DNA of 18,892 bases, taken from NCBI GenBank assembly GCA_964420455.1, contig CAYQTO010000063.1, positions 1-18,892 of the forward strand. The letters run 5' to 3'. Position 1 is the first letter of the stretch, and each line of letters starts with the position of its first letter. Under the pieces are notes generated by a model that did not search any database, was not told the origin of the DNA, and was given only the letters and a program-made list of their open reading frames with translations. The translations under genes and the position numbers were made by a program. Shown in pieces: positions 1-6,736 of this stretch. The DNA is from CAYQTO01 sp964420455 (GTDB lineage: Bacteria; Sumerlaeota; Sumerlaeia; SLMS01).

Positions 1-1
1 C

Positions 2-682
2 ATCATCGACACGGTCACCTTCATGAACGATGCGCTGCGGGCCGGAAAGTCGATCCTGGCCGAGGGCGCCCAGGGCATCCTGCTCGACATTGATTTCGGC
101 ACCTATCCCTTTGTCACCTCTTCGAACCCCTCGCCCGGTGGCGCCTGCACGGGCCTCGGCATCAGCCCGCGCCACATCGATTCGGTGCTCGGCGTCGTCA
201 AGGCCTACACGACGCGCGTGGGCGAGGGCCCAATGCCCACGGAACTGACGGACGCGGTGGGGGAGAAGCTGCAGGCGGAGGGCGGGGAGTTTGGCGCCAC
301 GACCGGTCGCCCGCGCCGTTGTGGCTGGTTCGATGCCGCCGCCGTTCGCCGCTCCGTCCAGATCGGCGGCGTCACCGAGGTCATCCTGACCAAGCTCGAC
401 GTCCTCAGCATCTTTGACGAGATTCCCGTCTGCTCCGCCTACGACACGCCTGGCGGCCGGAAGGACTATCTGCCGTTTGACCTCGAGGAACTTAAGGCCG
501 CCCGCCCCATCCTCGAAACGCTCCCGGGCTGGAAGCAGCCCCTCGGCACGATCCGCAGGTGGGACGACCTCCCGCCGGAGGCCAGGGCGTACATTGCCCG
601 GCTGGAGGAACTCATCGGCGCACCCATCACCATGGCCGGCGTCGGACCCGACCGCGCCCAGACACTCCACAAGGAGTCCTGA
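2..682 (+). CDS. purA: Adenylosuccinate synthase, C-terminal 226 residues (5' end outside window)
   Basis: Joins IMP and aspartate using GTP to give adenylosuccinate, the first committed step from IMP to AMP; a cytoplasmic homodimer in known families. The frame is open from base 2, so the gene begins upstream of the window; the family is about 430 residues and roughly the last half is here. Seen directly: the GAQGILLDIDFGTYPFVTSS signature, a GEGPMPTEL segment, and TTGRPRRCGWFD, the conserved GRxRRxGWxD region of the IMP-binding site. The C-terminus (GVGPDRAQT) also looks normal. The stop lies 5 bp before the dGTPase start, and that gene's AAGGAG (671-676) sits inside the last purA codons, so the two are probably cotranscribed and translationally coupled. 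Both act on purine nucleotides. Confidence 0.96.
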   Translation: MIDTVTFMNDALRAGKSILAEGAQGILLDIDFGTYPFVTSSNPSPGGACTGLGISPRHIDSVLGVVKAYTTRVGEGPMPTELTDAVGEKLQAEGGEFGATTGRPRRCGWFDAAAVRRSVQIGGVTEVILTKLDVLSIFDEIPVCSAYDTPGGRKDYLPFDLEELKAARPILETLPGWKQPLGTIRRWDDLPPEARAYIARLEELIGAPITMAGVGPDRAQTLHKES

Positions 683-687
683 CACCG

Positions 688-1845
688 ATGCTGTTTCGCC
701 GCAGCGAGATCGAACAGGAGGAGCGCCGGCTCGCTCCGTACGCCTGCAAGGCCGCCGAGTCCCGCGGCCGCGAGAACCCCATCGCCCCCGATCCCTGGCG
801 CACCGCCTTCCAGCGCGACCGCGACCGCATCATCCACGCCTCCGCCTTTCGCAAGCTCGAGTTCAAGACGCAGGTCTTCATGACCACCGCCGGCGACTAT
901 CACCGCACCCGGCTCACCCATACCGCCGAGGTGGCGCAAATTGCCCGCATCATCGCCCGCGCCCTCGGCCTCAATGTCGACCTGACCGAGGCCATCGCCC
1001 TCGCCCACGATCTTGGCCACACCCCTTTTGGCCACGCCGGCGAGGAGGCCATGCGTGTCTCCATGAAGGATCACGGCGGCTTCGAGCACAACGCCCAGGG
1101 ACTGCGCATCGTCGAAATCCTCGAGGAACGCTACCCGGATCACCCCGGCCTCAACCTCACCTTCGAGGTCCGCGAAGGCATCATCAAGCACGACACCCTC
1201 TATGATTCCCCCGCCGCGGACGAGCGTTACCTCCCCGGCCAGCCCGCCACCCTCGAATGCCAGGTCGTCGACATCGCCGACGAGATCGCCTATAATTGCG
1301 CCGACCTCGACGACGCCCTCAAGCTTGCCTACATCGAGGAGGAAGACCTCCTGGAGATTCCCTGGCTCGATCACCTGTTCCAGAAGGCCCGGAACGAATC
1401 GGGGACCACCTCGCGGCGCAAGTACCGCCGCTTTGCCGCGATCGGGGAACTGTACGAGTTCCACGTGCATGATGCGCTGATCGCCAGCAACGAACTGCTT
1501 CAGGAGTCGGGGGCGGGAAACGTGGACGAGGTCCGCGAGGCCGGCCGCCGCCTCGTCGACTTCTCTCCCGAGACCAAGCGCAAGCTCGCCGAGCTCAAGC
1601 AGTTCCTCCTGCGCCGCGTCTACCTCCACCCCAAGACCCTCCAGAATTCCGAGCGCGGCCGCCGCTTCATCACCACCCTCTTCCAGACGTATATCGACAA
1701 GCCCGCCCTCATGCCCTTCAAGTACCAGAAAAGGATTGAAGCAGATGGGCTCCACCGCGTCGTCTGCGACTATATCTCGGGGATGACGGACCGGTACCTC
1801 CACGAGCAGTACCGCGGCCTGTTTCACCCGGAGATTTTCAAGTAG
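688..1845 (+). CDS. dgt: dGTPase-like HD-domain deoxynucleoside triphosphate triphosphohydrolase
   Basis: Predicted to split dGTP (or dNTPs) into deoxynucleoside and tripolyphosphate, controlling dNTP pools in the cytoplasm. The 385-residue protein carries the HD metal site: H78 (RLTHTAEV), H107-D108 in the signature HDLGHTPFGH, and D198 in ADEIAYN. The C-terminal stretch DYISGMTDRYL is typical of the family. The ATG at 688 is chosen because AAGGAG (671-676) precedes it and the family N-terminus aligns from there; the frame stays open upstream to 559 but that part lies inside purA. The gene follows purA by 5 bp and is followed after 25 bp by a small hypothetical gene. Substrate (dGTP only or all dNTPs) cannot be told from sequence; the length fits the shorter dGTPase-like group rather than the E. 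coli Dgt type. Confidence 0.93.
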   Translation: MLFRRSEIEQEERRLAPYACKAAESRGRENPIAPDPWRTAFQRDRDRIIHASAFRKLEFKTQVFMTTAGDYHRTRLTHTAEVAQIARIIARALGLNVDLTEAIALAHDLGHTPFGHAGEEAMRVSMKDHGGFEHNAQGLRIVEILEERYPDHPGLNLTFEVREGIIKHDTLYDSPAADERYLPGQPATLECQVVDIADEIAYNCADLDDALKLAYIEEEDLLEIPWLDHLFQKARNESGTTSRRKYRRFAAIGELYEFHVHDALIASNELLQESGAGNVDEVREAGRRLVDFSPETKRKLAELKQFLLRRVYLHPKTLQNSERGRRFITTLFQTYIDKPALMPFKYQKRIEADGLHRVVCDYISGMTDRYLHEQYRGLFHPEIFK

Positions 1846-1855
1846 GACCCGTGCG

Positions 1856-1864
1856 AAGGAGGAG
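1856..1864 (+). promoter_or_regulatory. Strong ribosome binding site that decides the next start
   Basis: AAGGAGGAG lies just after the dGTPase stop. It is 6 bases before an ATG at 1871 but touches an in-frame ATG at 1865, leaving too little spacing for the latter. The AGGAGG core (1857-1862) is 8 bases from 1871, close to ideal. I therefore prefer 1871 as the start of the following gene. Confidence 0.7.
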
Positions 1865-1870
1865 ATGGCG

Positions 1871-2443
1871 ATGAACGGCGAGCAGCCCGGCGACCCGCAG
1901 GATCCGCAGGATCCCCCCCGCAAGAAGGCGGTTCCGCCGCGACGCCGAGCCACCGCCCGTCCCGCCAGCGACAAGCCCAAGACCCCGCCCGCCGCCAAGA
2001 CGAAGGGCCCGGCGCCGACGCCCCGCCGGCGCCCCGCCAAGCCGCCCCGCACCGACCAGCAGCCCACCGCCCCCACACCCGTCGAGAAGCCCGCCACCGC
2101 GCCCCCACCTCCGCACGACCCCCTCCATCGCCTGCGCGTCGAGGAGCTCTCCCGCGCCCTCCGCGAGGAACTCGACGCCCTCGAGCAGCGCCTCCCCGAT
2201 TTCCTCGACGACGTCCTCGAGATCCTCGAGGACCGCCTCACCGCCCTCCGCGAGGAGGTCGCCCGCCGCGATCAGGCGATGGCCAACGCGGACAGCCCGG
2301 CCCGGCTCTTTCACGCCACCCAGCTCGAGAAGATCGCCCGCCGCGTCGCCCGGTTCCGCGCCCTCCCCCAAGGCACCCTCGCGGACCTCCTCAAGCTCGA
2401 CACGCGCCTCGCCAAGTCTCTCGACCGCCTCCGTCGCAAGTAA
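1871..2443 (+). CDS. Hypothetical protein, Pro/Ala/Lys-rich N-terminus with helical C-terminal half
   Basis: No family recognised. The 190-residue product has two halves. Residues 1-85 are low complexity, rich in Pro, Ala, Lys and Arg, begin with a short DPQ-type repeat (GDPQDPQDPP) and have the look of a disordered, strongly basic tail. Residues 86-190 are almost free of Pro and Gly, with alternating Leu and charged residues (Glu/Arg), and probably form long amphipathic helices or a coiled coil. No signal peptide or membrane segment is seen. It lies 25 bp after dgt and 8 bp before the ABC permease, so it is probably in the same transcript. The basic tail could bind nucleic acid or an acidic surface, but this is only inferred from composition. 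An alternative start at 1865 adds two residues. Confidence 0.72.
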   Translation: MNGEQPGDPQDPQDPPRKKAVPPRRRATARPASDKPKTPPAAKTKGPAPTPRRRPAKPPRTDQQPTAPTPVEKPATAPPPPHDPLHRLRVEELSRALREELDALEQRLPDFLDDVLEILEDRLTALREEVARRDQAMANADSPARLFHATQLEKIARRVARFRALPQGTLADLLKLDTRLAKSLDRLRRK

Positions 2444-2451
2444 CCTCAAAC

Positions 2452-3243
2452 ATGCTCCAGGATGTCCTCGAGGCCCGGCCCCTCCTCTCAATGCTTGTCA
2501 GGCGCGAGCTCAAGTCGCGCTACGCCGGGTCCAACATGGGCGCCTTTTGGAACCTCATCCATCCCATCGTCCTGATCCTCATCTATATTGTCATCTTTTC
2601 CTCGGTGATGCAGGCCAAGCTCCCCACCGGCCAGGGCCGCCTCGCCTACGCCATCCACCTCTGCTCGGCCATCATCCCCTGGTTTCTCTTTGCCGAGATC
2701 ATCTCGCGCAGCAGCACCGTGCTGATGGACAACGCCAACCTCCTCAAGAAGATGGCCCTCCCCGAGGAGGTGCTGTTCCTTTCCATCTTCTTCTGCTCCT
2801 TCATCGTCCACGGCGCGAGCATGGTCGCCTTCATACTGCTGCTCGCGGCCGTCGGGGTCGAGATGTCCTGGACGGTGCTCTTCGCGTTTCCGGTGATGGC
2901 AGCGCTGGGGGTGGCGGCCCTCGGGATGGGAATGATCCTCAGCGTCATGACGCTTCTGGTCCGCGACGTTGGGCAAATCGTCCAGATCATCCTCCAACTG
3001 CTGTTCTGGTCGCTCCCGATCGTCTATCCCCTCTCGATCATCACCAACGAGCAGATCCGCTTCCTCTTGGGCTTCAATCCGATCCGGGGGTACTTTCTCA
3101 CGACCCAAATGCTCTTCGGCGGCAGCGAGGGCGGCTTCGGTTACGATGCCTACTACGTGATGGTGCTCATGCCCTTTGCGATGATGGTGATGGGGCTCGC
3201 GTTTCTCAGGAGTCACCGGAGCGAGATCCTCGATGCCCTTTGA
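2452..3243 (+). CDS. ABC-2 type permease of the polysaccharide/O-antigen export family (Wzm/TagG/KpsM-like)
   Basis: Integral inner-membrane subunit of an ABC exporter that, in known members, moves lipid-linked or capsular polysaccharide out of the cytoplasm with a separate ATPase subunit. The 263-residue protein shows about six hydrophobic segments, near residues 35-53, 68-85, 105-134, 140-169, 175-197 and 233-252. Family hallmarks are an N-terminal RRELKSRYAGS-type amphipathic segment, NLLKKMALP, VRDVGQIVQI and the late LGFNPIRGYF motif. The ATG at 2452 has no obvious Shine-Dalgarno sequence; the 8-bp gap to the previous stop suggests coupled translation. No ATPase (Wzt/KpsT-like) gene lies in the window, which is unusual because the pair is normally adjacent. 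It could also export a drug or lipid, but the motifs favour polysaccharide. Confidence 0.9.
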   Translation: MLQDVLEARPLLSMLVRRELKSRYAGSNMGAFWNLIHPIVLILIYIVIFSSVMQAKLPTGQGRLAYAIHLCSAIIPWFLFAEIISRSSTVLMDNANLLKKMALPEEVLFLSIFFCSFIVHGASMVAFILLLAAVGVEMSWTVLFAFPVMAALGVAALGMGMILSVMTLLVRDVGQIVQIILQLLFWSLPIVYPLSIITNEQIRFLLGFNPIRGYFLTTQMLFGGSEGGFGYDAYYVMVLMPFAMMVMGLAFLRSHRSEILDAL

Positions 3244-3467
3244 CGGTTAGGCGATGAGCGCGGGTGCGTCGCAGCCCCCTCGCATCCGGCCCGCGACTCT
3301 CCTTAAACGAAAGACGCTTTGACCTTGCTTTTCACGCCGTTCCGTGGCGTGATTCACTCCGGATATAGTCCACTCGCCAAGAGGTCTACAAACCGGATTG
3401 TCTTTTCCGCAGAATAGTCCAAAACTTTCAAACTCAATCCTAACAAACCGAAGGAAAGGAACTCATT
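3244..3467. other. AT-richer intergenic region with a weak hairpin
   Basis: A gap of 224 bp between the permease and the NYN gene, with visibly lower GC than its flanks. A 7-bp stem (CACGCC preceded by T, against GGCGTG followed by A) spans 3332-3352 with a 7-base loop, but no T-run follows on either strand, so it is not a convincing terminator. The last part carries a good ribosome binding site (AAAGGA at 3455-3460, 7 bases before the ATG at 3468). A promoter for the NYN gene probably lies here; I could not pick a convincing -35/-10 pair. TATAGT at 3364-3369 is the best -10-like hexamer. Confidence 0.5.
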
Positions 3468-4784
3468 ATGAAACCTGAAACGAACACCAATGGGAACATC
3501 GCGCTTTTTGTGGACATCGAAAATCTCATCAGCAACGCAGCGGAAATCGGGCTTCCCATTGATCTGTCGGTGGTCATTGCGCGTCTTAAGGAGGAGGGTA
3601 AAATCATCATTCGGCGAAGTTTTGGCGACCTCAAAAAGGCCCTCCAGTCCAATAATCAACTTCTGATGGAAAATGAGATCCGCCGGATGTTGTACCAAAA
3701 TCTTGTCCAGCACGAGGATATCCCGTACATTACGGCGAAGAAGAACACTGCGGACATTCGCCTGGTCGTCGAGGCGCTTGCCATCGCCTACACCCATCCA
3801 GACCTCAGCCATTTCGCCATCCTTGCGTCGGACCGCGACTACGTTCCGCTTTTCAACAAGCTCCATGAACTCGGCCGCACGGTAATCTCCATCGCCATCG
3901 ACGAGGATTCGAGCAACAGCCCGATGCTTCGTGAATCCGCCGACCTTCTGGTCTACTACGACAGCCTCCTCGGGGAAACCGCCGCACCCGCCGAAGCAAA
4001 GCCCACGGACACCAACTTCTCGCCCTTGGAGGAAGAATACCTCCAACTCCTCCAGAAGGCGATCCGCGCCACCGGGGAAGGTGTCCGCCCCGTCTCCGCT
4101 GTTGTCGTCCGCGAGAAAATGCGCCAACTTCGCGCGGACTTCTCTCCCGCTCTCGTTGGCCTCGCCTCCTTCTCCGATTTCCTCGCCCGCGCGCAGACCG
4201 CCCGCATCGTGAAGGTGCACTCCTCCGATACGGACCGCGACTACCTTCTGGAACTCGGAGACCGCCTCCTTTCCAAGGCCACCGCGAAACCCGCGGTCTC
4301 CGTCGGCAAGGCCTCCGGTGCAGTCACCGCCAAGGATCTTTTCCAGTTCATCCAGGACAAGCTCAAGCTCCCGCTCCCCGACTACGAGACCCGCGCCAAC
4401 ATCCTTGAATCTGCTTTTGAAAGTTACGACCACCTCATTCAGAGTGGGCCCTTCACCATCGATGAGTGGAAGGAGGCCACCCTTAAGTTTCTGAAGAACC
4501 GCAAGCACCACGGAGTTTCCGAACAGGCCGTCTTCAAGACCCTTCACTCGCTCAAGCTCGCCCGGGGAGCGCTCAGCCTCGACTTTAACGACCGCAACCT
4601 GATCGTCGGTCTGAAGATCGAGCACGAGCAGGCGGAGACCGTCATCGTCTCCAACTTCATCAGCCAGATCGAGAACGAACGCGGCTGGACAGACCTGCCG
4701 GACGACGTTTTGCTGGAGGTCTTCTACCCGAAACAGCCCGACGGCGCCAAACGCCTCCAGCGCGCCCGCGACCGCTTGGTCTAG
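3468..4784 (+). CDS. NYN-domain (PIN-like) predicted ribonuclease with LOTUS/OST-HTH domain
   Basis: Predicted metal-dependent RNase of the NYN (PIN-like) fold joined to an RNA-binding LOTUS domain, the arrangement seen in LabA/MARF1-type proteins. In the 438-residue product, residues 10-168 form the NYN domain: VDIENL gives D16 and N19, TADIRL gives D96, and the SDRDYVPLF motif gives D122 and D124, so the acidic metal-binding set looks intact. Residues about 186-264 match the winged-helix LOTUS/OST-HTH pattern (LLQKAIRATGEGVRPVSAV, then FSDFLARA and a charged strand). Residues about 286-438 are an extra mixed helical domain that I cannot assign. AAAGGA at 3455-3460 supports the ATG. The gene stands alone with gaps of more than 220 bp on both sides, and its 5' part has fewer G/C third positions than its neighbours, compatible with horizontal acquisition. 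The RNA target is unknown. Confidence 0.88.
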   Translation: MKPETNTNGNIALFVDIENLISNAAEIGLPIDLSVVIARLKEEGKIIIRRSFGDLKKALQSNNQLLMENEIRRMLYQNLVQHEDIPYITAKKNTADIRLVVEALAIAYTHPDLSHFAILASDRDYVPLFNKLHELGRTVISIAIDEDSSNSPMLRESADLLVYYDSLLGETAAPAEAKPTDTNFSPLEEEYLQLLQKAIRATGEGVRPVSAVVVREKMRQLRADFSPALVGLASFSDFLARAQTARIVKVHSSDTDRDYLLELGDRLLSKATAKPAVSVGKASGAVTAKDLFQFIQDKLKLPLPDYETRANILESAFESYDHLIQSGPFTIDEWKEATLKFLKNRKHHGVSEQAVFKTLHSLKLARGALSLDFNDRNLIVGLKIEHEQAETVIVSNFISQIENERGWTDLPDDVLLEVFYPKQPDGAKRLQRARDRLV

Positions 4785-5085
4785 CACCGGAAGTCGGGCC
4801 ATGGGGGGGGCTTTCCCCACCATCCGAAAACCCCCTCCATGGTCCAAATTCCCCTTGGGAATGGTGGCCGATGAAACCCCTTTATCCCTTTCTTTTTGGG
4901 GATTTCCGTCCCCGGGCGCCCATGGCTAGGCGCTTTATCGGCTCGCTTGCCATCCTGTCCAAGGTCGCCCTTCTTCCCCCCTTTTCACCCGCAAAGTTCC
5001 CCTTCCCGCCCTCGCGTTGACAACCTGCGTCCCTGCTCACCACATCGCGCCATGGCTTGACCCAAGCCTCGGAGAAAAGACCCGC
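4785..5085. other. Intergenic region rich in inverted repeats and homopolymer blocks
   Basis: A gap of 301 bp with no convincing gene. The 5' part is full of C/G blocks, including a run of eight G (4803-4810), and several inverted repeats. A perfect 7-bp pair CCACCAT (4817-4823) / ATGGTGG (4861-4867) encloses a tight hairpin ATTCCC-CTT-GGGAAT (4848-4862). A pyrimidine/T-rich stretch at about 4880-4897 follows, so this may terminate the NYN transcript, although the T-run is some 25 bases from the hairpin. Near the right end TTGACA (5017-5022) is a perfect -35 hexamer 64 bases before the psd start, but no good -10 lies at 16-18 bases. GGAG (5071-5074) is the likely ribosome binding site for psd. 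Confidence 0.55.
4817..4867 (+). terminator. Nested inverted repeat, possible terminator of the NYN gene
   Basis: Outer arms CCACCAT (4817-4823) and ATGGTGG (4861-4867) are exact complements. The inner arms ATTCCC (4848-4853) and GGGAAT (4857-4862) form a hairpin with a 3-base loop that overlaps the outer right arm by two bases. The nearest T-rich stretch begins about 15-25 bases later, so this is weaker than a standard intrinsic terminator. Confidence 0.3.
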
Positions 5086-5802
5086 ATGACCGACAGACAA
5101 CTTCCCATCGGCATCGCCCCCCAAGCCTGGCCCTATGCGATCCCCATGGCCGTCATCGCCCTCGCGTTGGGGCTGGTGGGCTGGTGGACGGCGGCCATGG
5201 TGCCCGCGGCTGTTTGCCTCGCCGTGCTTGCCTTCTTTCGCGATCCGGAACGGCGAACACCCAACATCCCCCATTCCCTCTGTTCCCCCGCCGACGGCCG
5301 CGTCACCGCCATCGAGGAGGTCGACTGCGACCACATGCCCGGCGGCCGCGCCCTTCGCGTTTCGATCTTCCTCAGCATATTCGACGCTCACATCCAGCGG
5401 TCGCCCGTTGGCGGCACGGTCCAGAGCGTGGAGCGCCGCCCCGGCAGGTGGCTGAACGCCGTGGTCCCCCGGAGCGCGGAGGAGAACAACGCGGTGACCA
5501 TCTGGCTGAATTCAGACCTCGGGCTGGTGGGGGTGCGCCAGATCGTGGGGCTGATCGCGCGGCGGATCGTGTGCAACGCGCGCGAGGGGACGATCCTCAA
5601 GCGTGGCGAGCGCTACGGCCTGATCCAGTTCGGTTCGCGGGTGGACCTGTTCCTGCCGACGGAGGCGCGGCTGAAGGTCACCCTCGGCGCCCGCGTCAAG
5701 GCCGGCCAGACCTGCATGGCGGTGGTGGCGGAGGAGGAAGTGAAGCGGGGCCGCTCGCGCGAGATGGCTCCCAAGGTTGCCTTGCCAGCGGAGGTCGTTT
5801 GA
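5086..5802 (+). CDS. psd: Phosphatidylserine decarboxylase proenzyme, short (archaeal-like) form
   Basis: Decarboxylates phosphatidylserine to phosphatidylethanolamine at the inner membrane. The 238-residue proenzyme is of the short class, which self-cleaves at a Gly-Ser bond to make the pyruvoyl cofactor. Seen: two N-terminal hydrophobic segments (about residues 14-32 and 34-51), CSPADGRV with D70, FDAHIQRSP with H102, and the cleavage motif QFGSRVDLF, where processing would occur between G183 and S184. D70, H102 and S184 match the family's Asp/His/Ser set. The ATG at 5086 is preceded by GGAG at 5071-5074. An in-frame TTG at 5017 would add 23 unsupported residues. pssA, the preceding enzyme of the pathway, follows 58 bp later, so the two probably form an operon making PE. 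Confidence 0.94.
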   Translation: MTDRQLPIGIAPQAWPYAIPMAVIALALGLVGWWTAAMVPAAVCLAVLAFFRDPERRTPNIPHSLCSPADGRVTAIEEVDCDHMPGGRALRVSIFLSIFDAHIQRSPVGGTVQSVERRPGRWLNAVVPRSAEENNAVTIWLNSDLGLVGVRQIVGLIARRIVCNAREGTILKRGERYGLIQFGSRVDLFLPTEARLKVTLGARVKAGQTCMAVVAEEEVKRGRSREMAPKVALPAEVV

Positions 5803-5860
5803 GGGAGCTTGCTTCAGGCGCGGTACCGGCCCTCACGGTTTGCCCGCCGGTCTTCCTTCC

Positions 5861-6736
5861 ATGACGCCGCTCCCTTCCCCCAGCCGCCCGCTTCGCCTTC
5901 GTCCCCTGCGGCGCGACCGCAAGCGCCGCTCGCGCTCCATCGATCCGGCGCAATCGCCGCTCATCGTCCTGCCCAATCTGTTTACCGCCGCCAGCCTCTT
6001 TCTCTCGCTCTTTGCCCTGGTGCGCATCAGCGAGGGCGATCCCGTCTCCGCCTGCTGGTTGATCCTCGCGGCCGCGGTCTGCGACGCGGTCGATGGCCCC
6101 GTCGCCCGCGTCACCCGCACCGCCAGCGATTTCGGCCTCCAGTTCGACTCCCTGGCGGACATTGTGGCCTTCGGTGTGGCCCCCGCCTTCCTCATTTTTC
6201 ACACTCTGGAGACCTTCGATCCCGCCGCCCTGCCGGAATACGCCCCGCGTCTTGCCCTCGCCGCGAGCGCCCTCTTCGTCATTTGCGCGGCCATCCGCCT
6301 CGCCCGGTTCAATACCCAGGCCGGCACCTCCGAACGCCATACCTTCATCGGCATGCCCACCCCCGCCTCCGCGGGGATGGTCGTCTCCGCCTTCCTCCTT
6401 GTGGACTGGTTGCGGGATCTCCCCCTGGTGGGTGAAATCATCGATCCCGAAACCCTCACTGTCATCTTGCATCGGTTGATTCTTCTCCTCATGGTGGCGC
6501 TGTTGATGGTCAGCGAAGTCCCCTTCCCGAAGTTGCGCCAGTTGAGGCTGATGCCGCGTAACCCCATCCGGTCGCTCGTCCTTCTCGTGGGGGCGGTCTG
6601 TGTGATGATCGCCTTTCTGGACGAGTTGCCACTGGTCTTGTTCGTTGGGTTCACGGCGTATGTGTTGGGGGCGCTGGCCCTCGGGGTGCAGCAAAGCCTG
6701 AATCCGCCCGGAGGAAAGGACGCCGCCCATGCCTAG
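5861..6736 (+). CDS. pssA: CDP-diacylglycerol-serine O-phosphatidyltransferase
   Basis: Transfers the phosphatidyl group from CDP-diacylglycerol to L-serine, giving phosphatidylserine, the substrate of the decarboxylase encoded just upstream. The 291-residue membrane protein has the full CDP-alcohol phosphotransferase motif: D75, D78-G79, A82-R83, G92, D96 and D100. RLARFN at 147-151 is typical of PssA rather than other family members. Several hydrophobic helices follow (about 131-145, 170-183, 200-218, 237-254, 256-276). The first 30 residues are a basic, Pro/Arg-rich cytosolic extension. The ATG at 5861 lacks a clear Shine-Dalgarno; the frame is open back to a TTG at 5777 inside psd, but nothing supports that start. 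Its 3' end overlaps the rsmB start by 8 bases. Confidence 0.94.
   Translation: MTPLPSPSRPLRLRPLRRDRKRRSRSIDPAQSPLIVLPNLFTAASLFLSLFALVRISEGDPVSACWLILAAAVCDAVDGPVARVTRTASDFGLQFDSLADIVAFGVAPAFLIFHTLETFDPAALPEYAPRLALAASALFVICAAIRLARFNTQAGTSERHTFIGMPTPASAGMVVSAFLLVDWLRDLPLVGEIIDPETLTVILHRLILLLMVALLMVSEVPFPKLRQLRLMPRNPIRSLVLLVGAVCVMIAFLDELPLVLFVGFTAYVLGALALGVQQSLNPPGGKDAAHA

Noticed and set aside
466..2241. 591-residue antisense frame over purA, dgt and the following gene
   Set aside because: Low-complexity composition, no motif, and it covers three well-supported plus-strand genes. Similar long antisense frames at 6651-8111, 10228-11607 and 16287-17855 were rejected for the same reason.
3332..3352. 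7-bp hairpin as a terminator after the permease
   Set aside because: No T-run follows on the plus strand, and the bases before it would give an A-run, not a T-run, on the minus strand.
5017..5085. TTG start giving psd 23 extra residues
   Set aside because: The extension has no family similarity and lacks a ribosome binding site, while the ATG at 5086 gives the normal short-form N-terminus.
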